Below are positions 13,601 to 26,345 of a stretch of 64,000 nucleotides of DNA, one piece after another. Each line of letters starts with the position of its first letter. The stretch's first letter is position 1. Under the pieces are notes generated by a model. The model was not told where the DNA came from. It ran no database searches and saw nothing but the letters and a program-made list of their open reading frames with translations. This DNA is from Saccoglossus kowalevskii. Taxonomy: Eukaryota; Hemichordata; Enteropneusta; Harrimaniidae. A program made the translations under genes and the position numbers. Location: assembly GCF_000003605.2 (NCBI RefSeq), contig NW_003122411.1, positions 53,979 through 117,978 on the forward strand, read 5' to 3'.

Positions 13601-16468
13601 ACAATTATTAAATTGACCTCTGTTCCTAGTGGAGTGGGGCAATCGCAGATTTCATCACGTCACTAAAATGTGAATATGCGCTATGAAATCAACGACCTTA
13701 AATGTCACACAAGTTCAGGACAATTTGTGAATATGCATTTCAAAATCGATGACCTTTAAGGAGAAACTGTCACACTAGTCCAAGAGAGAAATGTCAGAAA
13801 CATGGTAGATTTAATAACTACAATAACGGAAATGTGTATTAATTTAACAGGTTCTGATATGTCATTTAGTGTTATATAACATGCAAAGGTTGTTTAATTA
13901 ATACCTTAAAATACTTCACTTTTGGAGTTCAAATAAAAAATTACTAAATGAATAAGCTATCTACAAATACGCAGCTACTTTTTGTGTTTGATATATGGAA
14001 CTGGTAATCACACTATTATCCTAGTGACCCTAAAATGTGTGTGAATACACTCTGTGGTGCCCCTGAGAAGTAGATGGAGTGAAAACTGACCATAATTAAA
14101 TAACCCTTTTGGGTATAATCAGGTTTAAATTTGGTCACACTATAAATATCACTATTACCCCTATTGGGTGCGTTGTAATATCGCCCCCATTGGGTGCAGG
14201 GGGTGGGTGGGATATCACCCACATACAGGAATATATGACTGTGTGTCCAATCCTATTATTTAAGTACAAACAGTGACTGTCTGAGCTCCATTCTAAGTAC
14301 TGGGTATCTTTACAAACTGAGTACTTGATACAAAGTGAGCAAAAAATTATACACGTAACTGTAGTAAGCATCAGGAACTTGATCTCCAAAGGATCAAGAG
14401 AAAAAAAATGGCAGACATTATGTTTTTATATAAAATGCCCTCGCTATTACAAGAGTATACAGAATTTGGAGGGGGATTAATAGCAATGGTAATTTGACAA
14501 ATATATTTCAATATACATGTTCATTTCAGCTTAAAAATAACTGAGCCATGCATGGAACCACTGAAACAGTCTGTCTGTCTGATAACTGCCGATCCACAAA
14601 AGATGGCGGCGTATATATATATATTGAACACATATTATTAGTAAGGTAAAAAAATTCACAAACCACTTAAAAGACAAATTAAAATTGTGTGGTGTTATCG
14701 TTGAGGATTGTCAATAGCCAGCATAGGTCAATTGTATTTGATTATATTTTAATATTTAATAGAATAGCAAATTTCATTAATTATATCTGTATCTGAATGC
14801 TACGTATGAGAAAAGGCGGCAGCTTAGTATGTATTTTAGCAATCTCGTTTCAATCGATGACACTGTTTCGATAACATGTTTTAATCATGGAACACAATTT
14901 TTAGCTTAAAAGCCATGAATAACAAAACAGTAATCATGTCCGTTTCACTTATTTATGGTAATGACTGTTGTTTATACGGGACAGTGTCACCTTTCAATAA
15001 GGTAATTAAACTCAGATAATATGATAATCATGCTGTCTCATGATGTGTGATATTTAAAGTACAGTCACCTCTGCATTTCGTACTTCTAATGTATTGTAAA
15101 TAAAATTGTTTAGCACAATGCATAAATAATAAAATAATAAAAATATATAATAAAATATTTCTATCCAGGTGAATGTACATGTACAATTGCATCACCATAG
15201 TGTAGGGTTTCAGGGTAATTTAAGCACCCCTATGTTAGCGTAATAATATTTAATTTAACAATTTTTGCTCAAAATATATGTATGTACGAAATTAAAAAGG
15301 ATAAAATATATTCAAATAATATTTTTTCACATAAAGTCATATTAAAACATCACAAGTTGAGGCAAGTTGATATTATTTCAAATTATGTTTTTGAAAATAT
15401 TTTTTACAAGGCAAAGGTAATATTAATGAATTGCCACTCAACACTTACACAGATACATAGATGTAAGTCCAGGTTAATGTAAATGGTGGTACGGTAAGTT
15501 GAGGTAATCCATTGTTGCCATGACAATGTGTGAAAATTGAGAATTTATAATGGCTGTTTTTCAAATTTTAAAACCTTTGAAGCTGGAGGGGGTTTTTTAA
15601 AGCCGAAACAAATGGAAAAAAAATGACATGATCATCAATGTGTTAATTGAGCACTCATTTTTGGTCTGTTTTATTTTCATACTTATCATGTTTATTTTCA
15701 GGTATGCATAATATTTAAAATAACAATGACCACTTAGACAAATTCCATTACCATAGTAGCAGGAGTTACTATTTAATTTTTCTAGGTATGATTATAAATA
15801 CCCTGAGTATTTATAATCATATTCAGAAAATTAAATGGATTAAATAACTATGCAAATAATGTTATGATCATGCTTTATCAATTATTTTTAATCTGTGATA
15901 CCACATACAGAAATGTGTCATATTTTGTAATGTTGTGTGTTGCAACTTTCGCATTAGATAACTAAAAATTATACAGTTTAGCTTTTGGTGCTTACACTTG
16001 GTTATTACTCATCATCGGAACATCATCCTTTATTGCTATGACAACATAGGACAACCAAATTTAATAAAATATAAAATCTTGCCCCAAAACCTAAAAACGG
16101 TAAATTCATAGAATAATTCATGATGATGTATTCGCAGACAGAGGTTTCCCTGTCACAATTTGACATAAATAGTATGGTTCAAGATTTATTTTTAGTTGTT
16201 AAAAAGACTTCACTCTATTGAGCTTATTATTGAACCTATATATATACGGTCTGAAATAATTTTTTTTTAAAAGAAACAGGTACATCAAAATAAAAATATT
16301 TATAAATAGAAATTTTACAGCATAATAACAAATATTCAATCACCGCATTAAAACAAGACTAAAATTTTGTAGGTCCTATTTAAAAAGATAAATTTGTTGA
16401 ATTGGAGGGAGGGAGGGAGGGAGGGAGGAAAATTGGTGGAGCACAAAAATAAGGAAAAATACACTTAC
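10697..16468. other. Gene B intron 2
   Basis: A 5.8-kb intron between PH-domain exons. It contains a decayed tandem of a dispersed repeat at about 12,120-12,610, C-rich runs near 13,020-13,050, and otherwise plain AT-rich sequence. No extra coding segment was recognised. Confidence 0.6.
12120..12610. repeat. Three decayed copies of a dispersed repeat in tandem
   Basis: Three blocks of roughly 130-180 bp each begin with a phrase like ATGGCTGCCAGTTGGCCA (near 12,143, 12,291 and 12,456) and continue with a phrase like TGTACCAAGTTTGAAT. They belong to the family also seen at 3,090, 39,225, 58,975 and 62,755. Divergence is high and no coding is evident. Confidence 0.45.
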
Positions 16469-16549
16469 TCTTGCTTCACTTTTCCACCTAATAAAGAAGC
16501 TCTGCTCGTCGACTTGGTAGAGACACTGCGCTTCCACCGAACATGTATC
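16469..16549 (-). CDS. Gene B exon 2: PLC-beta PH-domain segment
   Basis: The exon is 81 bp (27 codons), phase 0 at both ends, with a CAG acceptor and a consensus GTAAGT donor. It encodes DTCSVEAQCLYQVDEQ followed by SFFIRWKSEAR. The pattern CL(Y/F)(Q/K)VDE-x-x-FF-x-x-W-(K/R)-SE is the strand pair of the PLCB4-class PH domain. It joins exon 1 (ending FDRWDE) and exon 3 (starting DGQVLEL) in frame. Boundaries match where I recall vertebrate PLCB4 being split, supporting a real gene rather than a processed copy. Confidence 0.88.
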
Positions 16550-18774
16550 CTGAAATTAGAAATTTTAAGCCAATTTAAAAAAATAATATTTTGAATAATT
16601 AATTGACAGAGTGGTTTGTGATGGGGTAGAAAAACAACAACGAGGCAATAATGCTATTTGCTAAATATTAATTTATTTCAATTTCTTGTTTAATGATGAG
16701 ATGTATCATTCATAGCAGACTATATTTCAGGGGAAAACTAGGTCACGTTGGCATTTACTGAATTTATTCCATTTCCTTTACATACCGTAGAATGGGAAAT
16801 TATTCCCTTGCGTTTTGATATTTTCAATTTTGTAGTTTGCATACATCGATAGTGTTCATCAGGTTCACTGGGTTTTAATATCGTGCATTTAGCGATCAAC
16901 GGAAATAAAAGCAAGCTAATAAGTAATACGTTTCTAAATTATTGATTTTTTTAAGTTTGAAAATAAAATGAACCTGATTACCAGCACAATACTTTTACTT
17001 TTTGCACATCTTTGTACACAAGCACACATATAAATAGTAATAAGTTCTTCTGCATAATCAACGCATGTTTATGACAAATACTGGAGTTTTATTAAATAGC
17101 AACGCTGGCTCATTTTCACAATGACATAAAAAAAAATTGGACAACGTGATTACAGGACCAGAAAAATGACAGAAATGCCAAATTTATATATAACGTGATT
17201 ACGCCATATTATAAACTGATGCCCTAATTTCATAATATTGTCCAATCAAAAAATGCTTTCAGTTGAAGTCATTATTTTTTTTTTTTACAATTGCTTTTCT
17301 AATGGCTTGGATGGATTGGATTACTAGTATTAATGGTTAACTCAATTCTTCCTCTAGTTAACCCATAAAGAAAACATTATAGTGTCTTATCTGCAGTGGA
17401 GTCCTGATATTACTATCATGCAATATTTATTAGGGATGACCATGAAACAGCTAATTTTCTACTGCTTATTGATTCAGTGGTGAATGACATACTGCACGCC
17501 CACGCTAAGTAAAAGCACGGCTCAACCATCCCAGGGATTGCACTAGTGCATCATAAAAAAAAACGTTATTTGCCCATTGTTTGCTATGTATACAAATGTT
17601 CCCGAAAGTGTTAATCCTGCCGGCTAATGTATTACGTACTCCATGTCTACCTTGAAAGGGGTATTATCACTAACTGTTCGGACTCACGCTTAGACCTGAA
17701 CAAACCAGTGATTGACAGATTTGAAGATTCGTATGGTTGTTTAAAACGTGACTTCTCGTCAGATTTCAGGTTTAAATCTTGATTGCCAAACTAGTAACGT
17801 TGAAATTGTACATATATTCAAAATTCATACAATGGAATATTTAATAAAGTACTCCATACATCCTGGTTATCAAAAAGAATAATTTTATGAAGCACTCAGA
17901 ACAGATACATCACCATCGTGTTCCATTTGAATACTGAAATCTATTTAACACACATACACACCCCCACACCCGGGGGGTGTGCCTTACAGACTGGTGGACC
18001 AAAGCACTGGAATATTGTCATTATTCCAATTTGCATAATCACATATTATATTTTCTTTATGTAATGTGTTATGTGTGTCTATGGTCAAAACCACCTACGT
18101 CATATTTTTTATGACTTAGTATGCGAGAAATTTTGGTTGGAGTGCAATTCTATTGGAGAAAATACTCCGTTAGAGAATAATAATATTTTCAGCAAAAATA
18201 TTTATGTTAAAACACAAACATGAAATGAACAATAATTTTTTTTTTATTTATAAATATGGAAGGTAAATTTTATTTATTATTTGATATAATACCAGGAATA
18301 TTATAAACATTTTTTTTTGCTAAAAAAATACATTTTTAAGGTATATGAGTAGAAAAGCAGCAATAACATAGAGAGTGATTGCTTCCTCTGTTACAATAAC
18401 TGTAAAGATGGGGATCCTGTTTCATGGACCTTTTTTTTAGAACTAGCTCAAATTTCATAAATTATTCCAACTATCACTCAGTTAAATAAATCACAATTGT
18501 CAATGTTATGATGGAGATAGTAGAATTAAATAGCACTCTTCATCATTGGGACATTAGTCGGGAAACCAATTGCATTTAGAAAAACAAATATAAAACAAAT
18601 TAAAGATTATAATTTGAGAAAACCATCCATACTGGGCGATTTATAAATACATATGTGCTGGCACAATGACATATTTGTTTCAAGAACCTTTCATTCGATT
18701 GTAAAGTGAAAAATGCAGCACCCACTGTGAGTGTGACTTTCCAACAAGGCTTAGTGCGAAATATGTACATTGTA

Positions 18775-18982
18775 TATACTACACAGATTGTAAATTACTT
18801 TATTTTCTCCTGGAATTCATTCCTTCATTGGAAATAAATTAATAAATAAATCTATAATTTACACTCAGCTCATCAAAAATCAGTGATATTAATTAAACTC
18901 CATACAAATCAAATCAAATTAAATTAAATCAAACTCCATATAAAACAGTCAGTTTTTAGCAAAAATTAATTCCAGCTATTAT
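18775..18982. mobile_element. Decayed MITE of family M1
   Basis: Contains M1 landmarks in order (TTACTTTATTTT, AATTCATTCCTTCA, CAAAAATCAGTGA, ACTCCATA and GCAAAAATTAATTCCAGCT), but with internal AT-rich insertions and eroded ends. Confidence 0.4.
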
Positions 18983-19771
18983 CAAGTCTGGGCAAACTTT
19001 GTCATTTAGGAAGGGGGCAAGTGGGTCAAGGTCATGCCAATGATATCTCACTCCATGATGTCATTAGAAAGCTGCTGTTACAACTACCTAATAAAGGAAT
19101 AAGCTAAATATAAACTCAAAGTGTCATCATCATTGGCTTAACATTTGGAATGACATTGACAGTCGGCCAGCATAATGTTGGACCAGGGAATCAGCATTGG
19201 CCAGCCCAGCCAATCATAAAATGTCATATTGTTTTGTTTTTTTAAATTTTTGCAAGAAACAATAGCACGGCATGAGGTCTTACTGATAAATATCATTTTC
19301 TGTAATTCAATTATGTGCAATATCGGGTAAATTCAATGAGCTGCTACTAACATTGCATATCCTTGAATTTGGATAGTACATCTCAAATAGATTCTGACAT
19401 GATAACATATTTGGTTATTTGGCCTTGTCATTATTTAGAATGACTAAGGGGTTGTTCATTTGAAAATCCGGGGGTGGGCTGCAAGAATTTGTTTTGTTTT
19501 ATTGCAAATTTTTTAAACACATTTATTTTGAACACTAGACATCAATTTGTTTATTTATACAAATTCTTTTGCATTACACATTCACATTTGTTGTCTTCAC
19601 CCAGGGGCACATTAGTTTTCACTAACCCCCCCCCCCACCCCTCACCCCCTTTTTTCAAATGGGGAACCCCTAATTATCTTTGTAGATTAAATATTTAAAT
19701 TTAAAAAAATGCCTTAAAATAATATTTCAATATTTACTTAAAGGAAAAGGAAGAGTGTGATTAAAAGTTAC

Positions 19772-19855
19772 CTCATCCCAGCGATCAAAATATGCACCAT
19801 TCCTCAGATGATCCGGCACGTTTATCTGCCATTGAAAGTCGTATAATTTTGCCAT
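19772..19855 (-). CDS. Gene B exon 1: start-codon exon of a PLCB4/norpA-class phospholipase C-beta
   Basis: Gene B encodes a PLC-beta, the Galpha-q effector that cleaves PIP2 into IP3 and diacylglycerol at the plasma membrane. This coding part is 84 bp (28 codons): MAKLYDFQWQINVPDHLRN followed by GAYFDRWDE, then a GTAACT donor. Human PLCB4 begins MAKPYEFNWQKEVPSFLQ and continues GAVFDRYEE by my recollection. The shared MAK-x-Y-(D/E)-F-x-WQ start fixes both the class and the start codon. A pyrimidine-rich tract ending in CAAG about 60 bp upstream could be an acceptor, so a separate 5'-UTR exon near 20-21 kb is possible. The gene runs leftward through exons at 16.5 and 10.7 kb. It is a different gene from the PLC-beta at 36-60 kb, because its first exon lies downstream of that gene's stop codon on the same strand. 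Confidence 0.9.
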
Positions 19856-20439
19856 GCTTGAATATACTCCAGCTCAAATAGTTCCTTATATTGCCGATTC
19901 TGCTTAATCCAATTGCATATGCGTGAGCTTGACAAGAATTTAAGATAAATAAAAAAAAATTGCAACAACAATCGAAAAAGAATAAGAAATGTGTATGAAT
20001 AATCCAAGGTATTCTGCAGCTAGTAGATATCAAGGTGGTGGTGGTGATGGCTGTTAAAGTGACATCTAATTCCAAATTGATACAGAAGATGGTGTGAGTG
20101 ATCACAACACTTTGGGTAAATCTTGATGTTTTGAGGGTTAGAGATGAAAAGACACATCTAAATAATCGCTCTTGATACTTGTTCTTGAATTATTACGTGT
20201 ATACCATACACAGTCCGTGTAAATACAATCGTCAAGGTGGTATTGTTGTGGTGAAGATCCTTGTGCTTGCTGCAGTTAGGGGGGGGATGCTTGACGGAAC
20301 CTTGGAACTTGCCCCAGGGGTTGTGTGCCCTCAAGCTACACTGCACAGTGAATTCCAACGCTTTACCCTCCCATTCACAGGGATTTGTCTTATAATATAC
20401 CTGGCGTCGTCTCTGTAGCAGTACTTAGGTGGTGAACAC

Positions 20440-21300
20440 ACACGGGCGAGTGACAAATATCGACCTTGGCCACTCGCGCAGGGCAGTCCTAGATCGACTT
20501 TAATATTGGATGCCCCAGATCGAACTCACTAGACTGATCTGTCGACAAAACAAAACAACGATGTTAATACAAAAATTAGAAATATTGCCACACGCCATAA
20601 ATCAAGATAAATCGTGTCACTGCACAATAAAATAACACCCAGTGATATGGTAAATTTATAAATGTCGGAAGAGAGAGAGAGAGCAAAAAATCTACCGTAA
20701 CATGACATGTTATTGTACGGAAACGGCTATCAAAAATAAACAGCAGTTGGCAACCTGTTTTTGCTGGCGACAGACGTTATGGGAAAATTGCATAATTCGT
20801 ACACTAGGAAATCTTCAAATACTGATCGTCACAGCTCTCGATAGAATCTCTCTAAGCGAATCAATAAGTATGGATAGACAACCTGCAGGCGAGCTACAGA
20901 TTTGCGTCGACTCGACGATGGAACGGCAAAGGGGCCGGGTAGAGCGAACCGGGCGATAATTCGGAGCGCCCCTGTCACTGATCATTGGCGGAAATCACGC
21001 TATAATATTCATCATTAGACGTACCTTACTTTTCCGGTTCCAGACAAACGAGCCTACTGTGTTAAACAGAGGGGTAACGTGCCAAACGAAGGCACCAAAC
21101 GAGAGACTACAAGCCTGGAACGTGGATTGATGTCAGTACCGAGCAGCAGTGAGCGACTGCCCAGGTCGAGCACAGAAATCGACACGATCTGCGCATCTCC
21201 ATTTTGTTTACATTTCTTGACCAATCACAGACGCGACATTTAACGTGCTGTCAAAATAAACAAAAGGCGTCCCTCTTCAGTTTCCCGGCACTCCATCGAC
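20440..21300 (-). promoter_or_regulatory. Probable promoter / 5' region of gene B
   Basis: This stretch is clearly richer in G+C and CpG than its surroundings. It lies 0.6-1.5 kb upstream of the gene B start codon. It contains ATTGG/CCAAT boxes (21,221-21,225 on plus; 20,984-20,988 as CCAAT on minus) and a short GA repeat near 20,670. No convincing TATA box is seen. The 85-codon plus-strand frame inside (20,702-20,959) resembles nothing known and is probably chance. A bidirectional promoter is possible but unsupported. Confidence 0.45.
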
Positions 21301-22399
21301 GGTGATGCACATGCATTGAACTTGGTGTTGAACCTCATATCTCCTGCTTACACCTTTTTTATTGGCGATGATTCCATACAAGCGACAAAATAAACAGTTT
21401 ATTATATTGTTGTATAAACTACAGGTCTCCCAATTTAACGTCGAGGCCATTCTCCATGCGCGGGGTGTTACGAGTCTGAAAATATTAAAACAAAAAAAAA
21501 CAGTTTTTAATACGAAAACCGTTTTTTTTTTTAATTCTCTCTTTTTTCAAACCAACTCATTACATGTAATTGTATTCATGTCTTTACCAATTAGTTAACT
21601 GTTCCCATGACTGCACTGGCTACTTCTCTGAAAGTGTGAGCATTTCTTTTGTTCTGGTACTGTGTACCATACCATGCCTTAAGTACCTTCCATGTCCATA
21701 CCATCACGCAATATCCCCTCCCCACGCGCACAATACATAACTTTTATCTTTTCGTGACCAGGAGAGATATTGAACTTTGGTGGCGCTCTAACGACGAATA
21801 TTTGCATACACACCCCGAATACACATACAGTGAATACATCACAGAAATGCAACACCTATGAACACCTATGAAAATTGAAATTCTCTTGGTTAAAAAAAAA
21901 AAATGTGAAATCACTTTTTTTTTTCTCATTCTTTTCCTGATCGAATAATAGTGTTCATATTCAACTTCAATATTTGTTGCGCAAGCACTGAAGATTCTTT
22001 TTTCTGCTGGTAATTTCTGTTTAGTATGTCTCCCTGTTTTGATTTTGAACTCATGGTTACTTAAACGGAACCGACAGATCGACTCGCTTAAATTTTAATA
22101 GTTTTTCATTTTTAAACATTTTCTTCAATAATTATTATCTGTATGTCTTCAGTTTTATCCTGCCAGTTTTATCCAGTTTTATCTGAGTGTGTCGATTAAT
22201 AGTGTTTCATTATTTTTATCTAATTACGAAGTTATTACGCAATAACATTTACTATTTAGTTGTCTGCCTAATAATGGTATTTCCTTCACAATTCCGTTTC
22301 AATTGATGTGTTCATTACTCGGTTATATTATTTAATCATTTGTCTTTTGATGAAAACATCTATTGGAAATTGAGCCAATTCTCCATAGTATATCCCCAT

Positions 22400-23150
22400 T
22401 ATAAGAGTGAATCGTAAAATGTGTGGTTCTATCTTCTATGTCATATTGGTTATAACTCATGTCTACCCATATCACATCTGTATACCCGTATTGGTATAAT
22501 TAATTTATCAATTGTATTTAATGATAAATAAATTGAACAGAGTTGGACTCAAGTTATAACCTTTTTGGGCCCACGTGTTTTAATGAAATGAGTCTGTTAA
22601 TCCGCCATTGATTTTCACTTTTACTTTACTTTACATACTTTTCATTATAATGGTGTGCATATCACCTGTATTCATATATTTTAATCATTTCATAAACATG
22701 CATTCGTGTCGGACACTGTCAAAAGCCTTGCCCGGATTCACAAACATGCATATAGTATACATGCATACTTTGTCTGCTTATAGTATTTAATGTTCGCTCT
22801 TTCAGAAACTCACTTTTATACCACAGTCTCTCAGGGACTAGTACTAGTACTTTTCAATGTGAATACATTTTCAGTTGCTTGACAACCTTTTCTAAAGCAA
22901 TGCGCATACTGTGTTTTTCCATAAAATGCTGTTATCGTGTAAGAATGTTGTTATCTCTTGATTCAATATATTTAGTACTCGTCTAGTAAACAGTTTACCC
23001 AGACAGATGAATAAGACTATACCTCTGTAATTTGAGAGGTTTATTTTGTTTAAATTGGCCCTAAAACCTGAAATCCATGATTGTGGGAAATTGTGTGATT
23101 TGTATTTATATATTGAAAGAGTTTATATAATACGCCTATGGGAAGTATTT
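22400..23150 (-). mobile_element. Degenerate LINE reverse-transcriptase fragment
   Basis: Reading the minus strand with stops and frameshifts gives successive non-LTR reverse-transcriptase motifs in the right order: (L)SNYRGIVLFICLGKLFT near 23,035, PGKAFDSVRHE near 22,735, VKINGGLTDSF near 22,600, and GYNLSPTLFNLFI near 22,530. These are the NYRGI, A/FDSV and LSPTLFNLFINDL blocks of LINE polymerases. The element is broken by many stops and is certainly inactive. I cannot assign the clade. Confidence 0.65.
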
Positions 23151-24084
23151 ACCATATTTAACAATTTTATTGGATAATTTATCTTTTTTTTCATGTGTTT
23201 ATTTTTTATTTAATTTCGTTTTTTTAGGATTGGTCCAATAATGTCGGTGTTGTTGATCGCGTTGTGTTCCTACTCTTTTTAGCTAATGAGTGATATTATT
23301 TGTTAAGAACAGTCTTATCTGTTTTATCATTTCAAGGTGGATTTAATAATAATTATCAAAAATGTTAACCACTCATTAGGTGCTATTAAATATTTCTGTT
23401 TGTTTACGCAATGTGTCATTGTTCAGAAGATACAGCATTACCCGAGGCACCACAACTGTTCTATCGACTTCTCTGAAATATGGGTTATATCTTTTATTTT
23501 AAAGTGTTGACGATATTGCGTAATATATTTGTGCTTCTACCCGATTGGAGAGTGCCAAGTGAACTTTCCCAGTGAATTCTCGACAGTACGGATGTTTAAA
23601 CTGAGCAGACTACTGTCAAAACAAAGTTTAATTAAATTTTTGAAACAACATCGAAACTGTTTTTACGGAAGTTATCGTCAATTTCGTCATCTAGATTAAG
23701 TTAGAGTTTTTAATTTTCGTCGTTGTGTCAATAAAGCTGCCGAATATTTGTAATGTCAGTTTCCAAAATCTTTAATTTTATATACTAGCGAATTTCGAAC
23801 TCATTCGCGCAACTTACCACCAGCGTTCCATATACCAATAAGCACGGTTAACTGTTGATTAAATTTAGACATCCAACAAAAAAACAAAAAAAGTATGTTG
23901 CCCGTAACTTTAATTCTGTTAATTGTCAGTTGCACATCAATTTGGGCATGGTTTTGCAAAAGTGGGCTTGGCTTCTGAAATATTGGCATGGTCATTTTTG
24001 TAGCTCGATATTTTCGTAACTCCGTGTCCGTAACTCGAACAATTCAGTATCTCCTCTGTGAATCAGTGATAGAGGGGTGGTATA

Positions 24085-24565
24085 CATCGTATTTAAGCAA
24101 CTTTTTTTTTGTTTCTCTATCACAGGTTTCTGATTTGGACCATTTTATGTAAGACTAATAAAATAGACGGTGTTGCTATTGTCCAGTCTAATATTTGCAG
24201 CACGTCTGACACACCGCCAAATAAAAAAACAAACCAAACGCTAAACCCAAATATAGATCTTGTTCAAGACACATCGAAGTGCTCCGAGACACCGTCGCAA
24301 TTATTTGTGTACTTGAATTCCAAGCAGATGTGGAAGTTTAAAGGAATTTAAAAAAATAAAGTCCGAGGATGTTGTTACGCATAGAACTTGAAGGAAACAG
24401 GCAACAAGATGGCCGTTCACCTACAGAAGACGTGGTTAGTAAATTGCGTAATGTTATTGATGACACTTGAATAAAGCACCCATACATGTTACGCCACGAC
24501 TTAATTGGCTTGCATTCATCATCGATCATGCAATTTATTGCAGTGACACGTAATTTTTCTTGAAA
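24085..24565 (+). pseudogene. Coding-like fragment after a strong 3' splice site, unidentified
   Basis: A long T-rich tract ends in CTATCACAG at 24,126, an excellent acceptor. From it runs an open frame of about 75 codons (...KIDGVAIVQSNICSTSD..., ending WKFKGI and a stop), with AATAAA just after the stop. A second coding-like frame starts at 24,369 (MLLRIELEGNRQQDGRSP...), stops after 34 codons and stays open beyond the stop to about 24,560. I recognise no family. It may be a relic gene or transposon exon, or chance. Confidence 0.25.
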
Positions 24566-25293
24566 GTGGTATGTGCATTTATCATATGATAAAGCTGGCG
24601 TATGCCATGCATGTTAATGTTTTTTCTTACTTAGAAAATTGATTAGCAAGTAATTGTTTTTGACTTGTGTCAATGGTTACCGAGCGGTGTGCATAGACGG
24701 CTAGAAAAGAGTGATAAGTAAGGTACCCGGGGAATTACACCAATTAAAATAATTACATTTAGAAAGTGTTATGGAATTTAGGGTTGAAGTCCCGAGAACA
24801 AGTATGCGTGATGGGCCACTCATATGAATTACGTTTTTTTCTAAAAAGTTAAAAAAAAGACTTTGTGCTACATACACAATTATATGAACTAGTTACACTT
24901 ACGCATATATTGGTTACAATTCTAAGGACACAATAGTTAGTAATTCGTCTGTAAAAGCAGTTTGTGGGGATTTGAATTTCCCTGTGCTAATTATCGTTCT
25001 AGTAATTACAGTTTCTAAAATAGATAAATCGCCTGCAATTGGCAAACATATTAAACAATCTGGCAGTTGTCGATTTACAAAACCAGTGGAAGGGGCTTAA
25101 CTGGAGAGAAGTTTGATTGAGGATTGGGTGGCCGCTTAATATACATTAAAGGACGCACGAGCAGTTAAACGTGAACAAGAAAAGACTAAACTCGAGGGAA
25201 AGTAAGAAACATTAGAGCAAGTAGCTGGAATTCAACTTGCCAAATTCAGCCATGACCAACAGTTAAACAATGACACATGTTTGCGAGGGCATT

Positions 25294-25356
25294 ATCACGA
25301 TTTGTTGTCTGCTCAAGGGATGGTGGTCATGACCAGGGCAGACAATAAATCGTGAT
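25294..25356. repeat. Long hairpin (19-bp inverted repeat)
   Basis: ATCACGATTTGTTGTCTGC (25,294-25,312) is inverted at 25,338-25,356 with one mismatch. The loop holds the smaller palindrome GGTCATGACC (25,324-25,333). The structure would fold strongly as RNA or single-stranded DNA. It sits upstream of the Gypsy-type protease relic; function unknown. Confidence 0.6.
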
Positions 25357-25436
25357 GTTGTTAGAATCACCATATGCTATAATGCTAAAATACCTATACA
25401 TTTGTAATGCATGCGTTATAGCTTCCATGCACTCTA

Positions 25437-25535
25437 TGCTATAATGCAGCCTGGCCTATAATGCTATAATGCAGCCTGGCCTATAATGCTATAATGCAGC
25501 CTGGCCTATAATGCTATAATGTAACTCTGATTCAT
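25437..25535. repeat. Short tandem repeat, about 25-bp unit
   Basis: Roughly three near-perfect copies of a unit containing CTATAATGCAGCCTGGCC. Decayed related words (TATAATGC, GCTATCATGCA, ATAATGCATGCGTTATAGC) extend over about 25,375-25,935, so an older, larger field probably surrounds the preserved core. Confidence 0.7.
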
Positions 25536-25939
25536 ATAATGCATGCGTTATAGCTTTAGGCCTTAAAGTGGGCTATCATGCAGTTTCTTTTAACATGGGT
25601 CGTTAGGATACAATAACATGCAGTGTGAGGCGACGGTTTAAGTACCGAATGTTTTTTTTGTTCATAATGCTATAATGCAATGCATTCACACACAGTATAA
25701 TAATAGTTTATTACGGAACTGTAATCTGCTGTGGATACAGTAAGGTAAAAATAGTGTAAAATAAAGCGACTAAAATAACTACAAATTTAAAAGTTCTAAT
25801 AACTACAAAACATCAGAAAGTAATGAAAATACATTAAATAAATCAAAGTAAAGGTAAAGGTTCTCCCTACCCAGGTTTACACAGGCGGTGCTTTGTATAA
25901 TGCTAAAATGTCTACCATGGGCTATCATGCAAAGTCAAC

Positions 25940-26345
25940 CACGGTTGGATATTCATGGCCAAATTACAAGCTAAAAGAGAGGCTGCCACCATTAAGGTGG
26001 AAAATGTAACCCCCTCTCTTGATTCCTGTACACTAGCCTCATCCACCACACACCTACCATCTCAACATGCTAGAAGTTCGCACATATTTGTCACGTGCAC
26101 AGAGGTGATGGAACATGACCTTCATAAACAGGTGGCACAAGTAGAGCTGCCCACTGCTGAAGGCATAGTCAGTAGACAGAAAGTGGTGGTGCTAATAAAC
26201 ACAGGGTGTTCTGGGGTTGTTATTCACTGGTAGACATAGTACCTGTGTACTAACTGATGGTACATAGAAACGAGTCCCTAGAAGGCTTTATTCCTTACAA
26301 CTCTTGAACTGTGCAAGCAGCATGCATGACCAGACCGGGGATGTG
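25940..26345 (+). mobile_element. Ty3/Gypsy-type retrotransposon relic: protease region
   Basis: A 92-codon open frame (from 25,955) ends with VELPTAEGIVSRQK, VVVLINTGCSGVVIHW and a stop. The retropepsin motif normally reads DTGCSGVV here; the catalytic Asp is replaced by Asn (INTGCSG), so the enzyme would be dead. Frameshifted continuation gives TCVLTDGT and DVLIGNV, matching the flap and the (Y)D-(L/V)-I-(I/V)-GN block of such proteases. I saw no LTRs or reverse transcriptase around it. Confidence 0.6.

Noticed and set aside
20702-20959. 85-codon plus-strand frame in the CpG-rich region
   Set aside because: GC-rich promoter sequence produces such frames by chance. No similarity to any protein I know, and no splice donor fits it.
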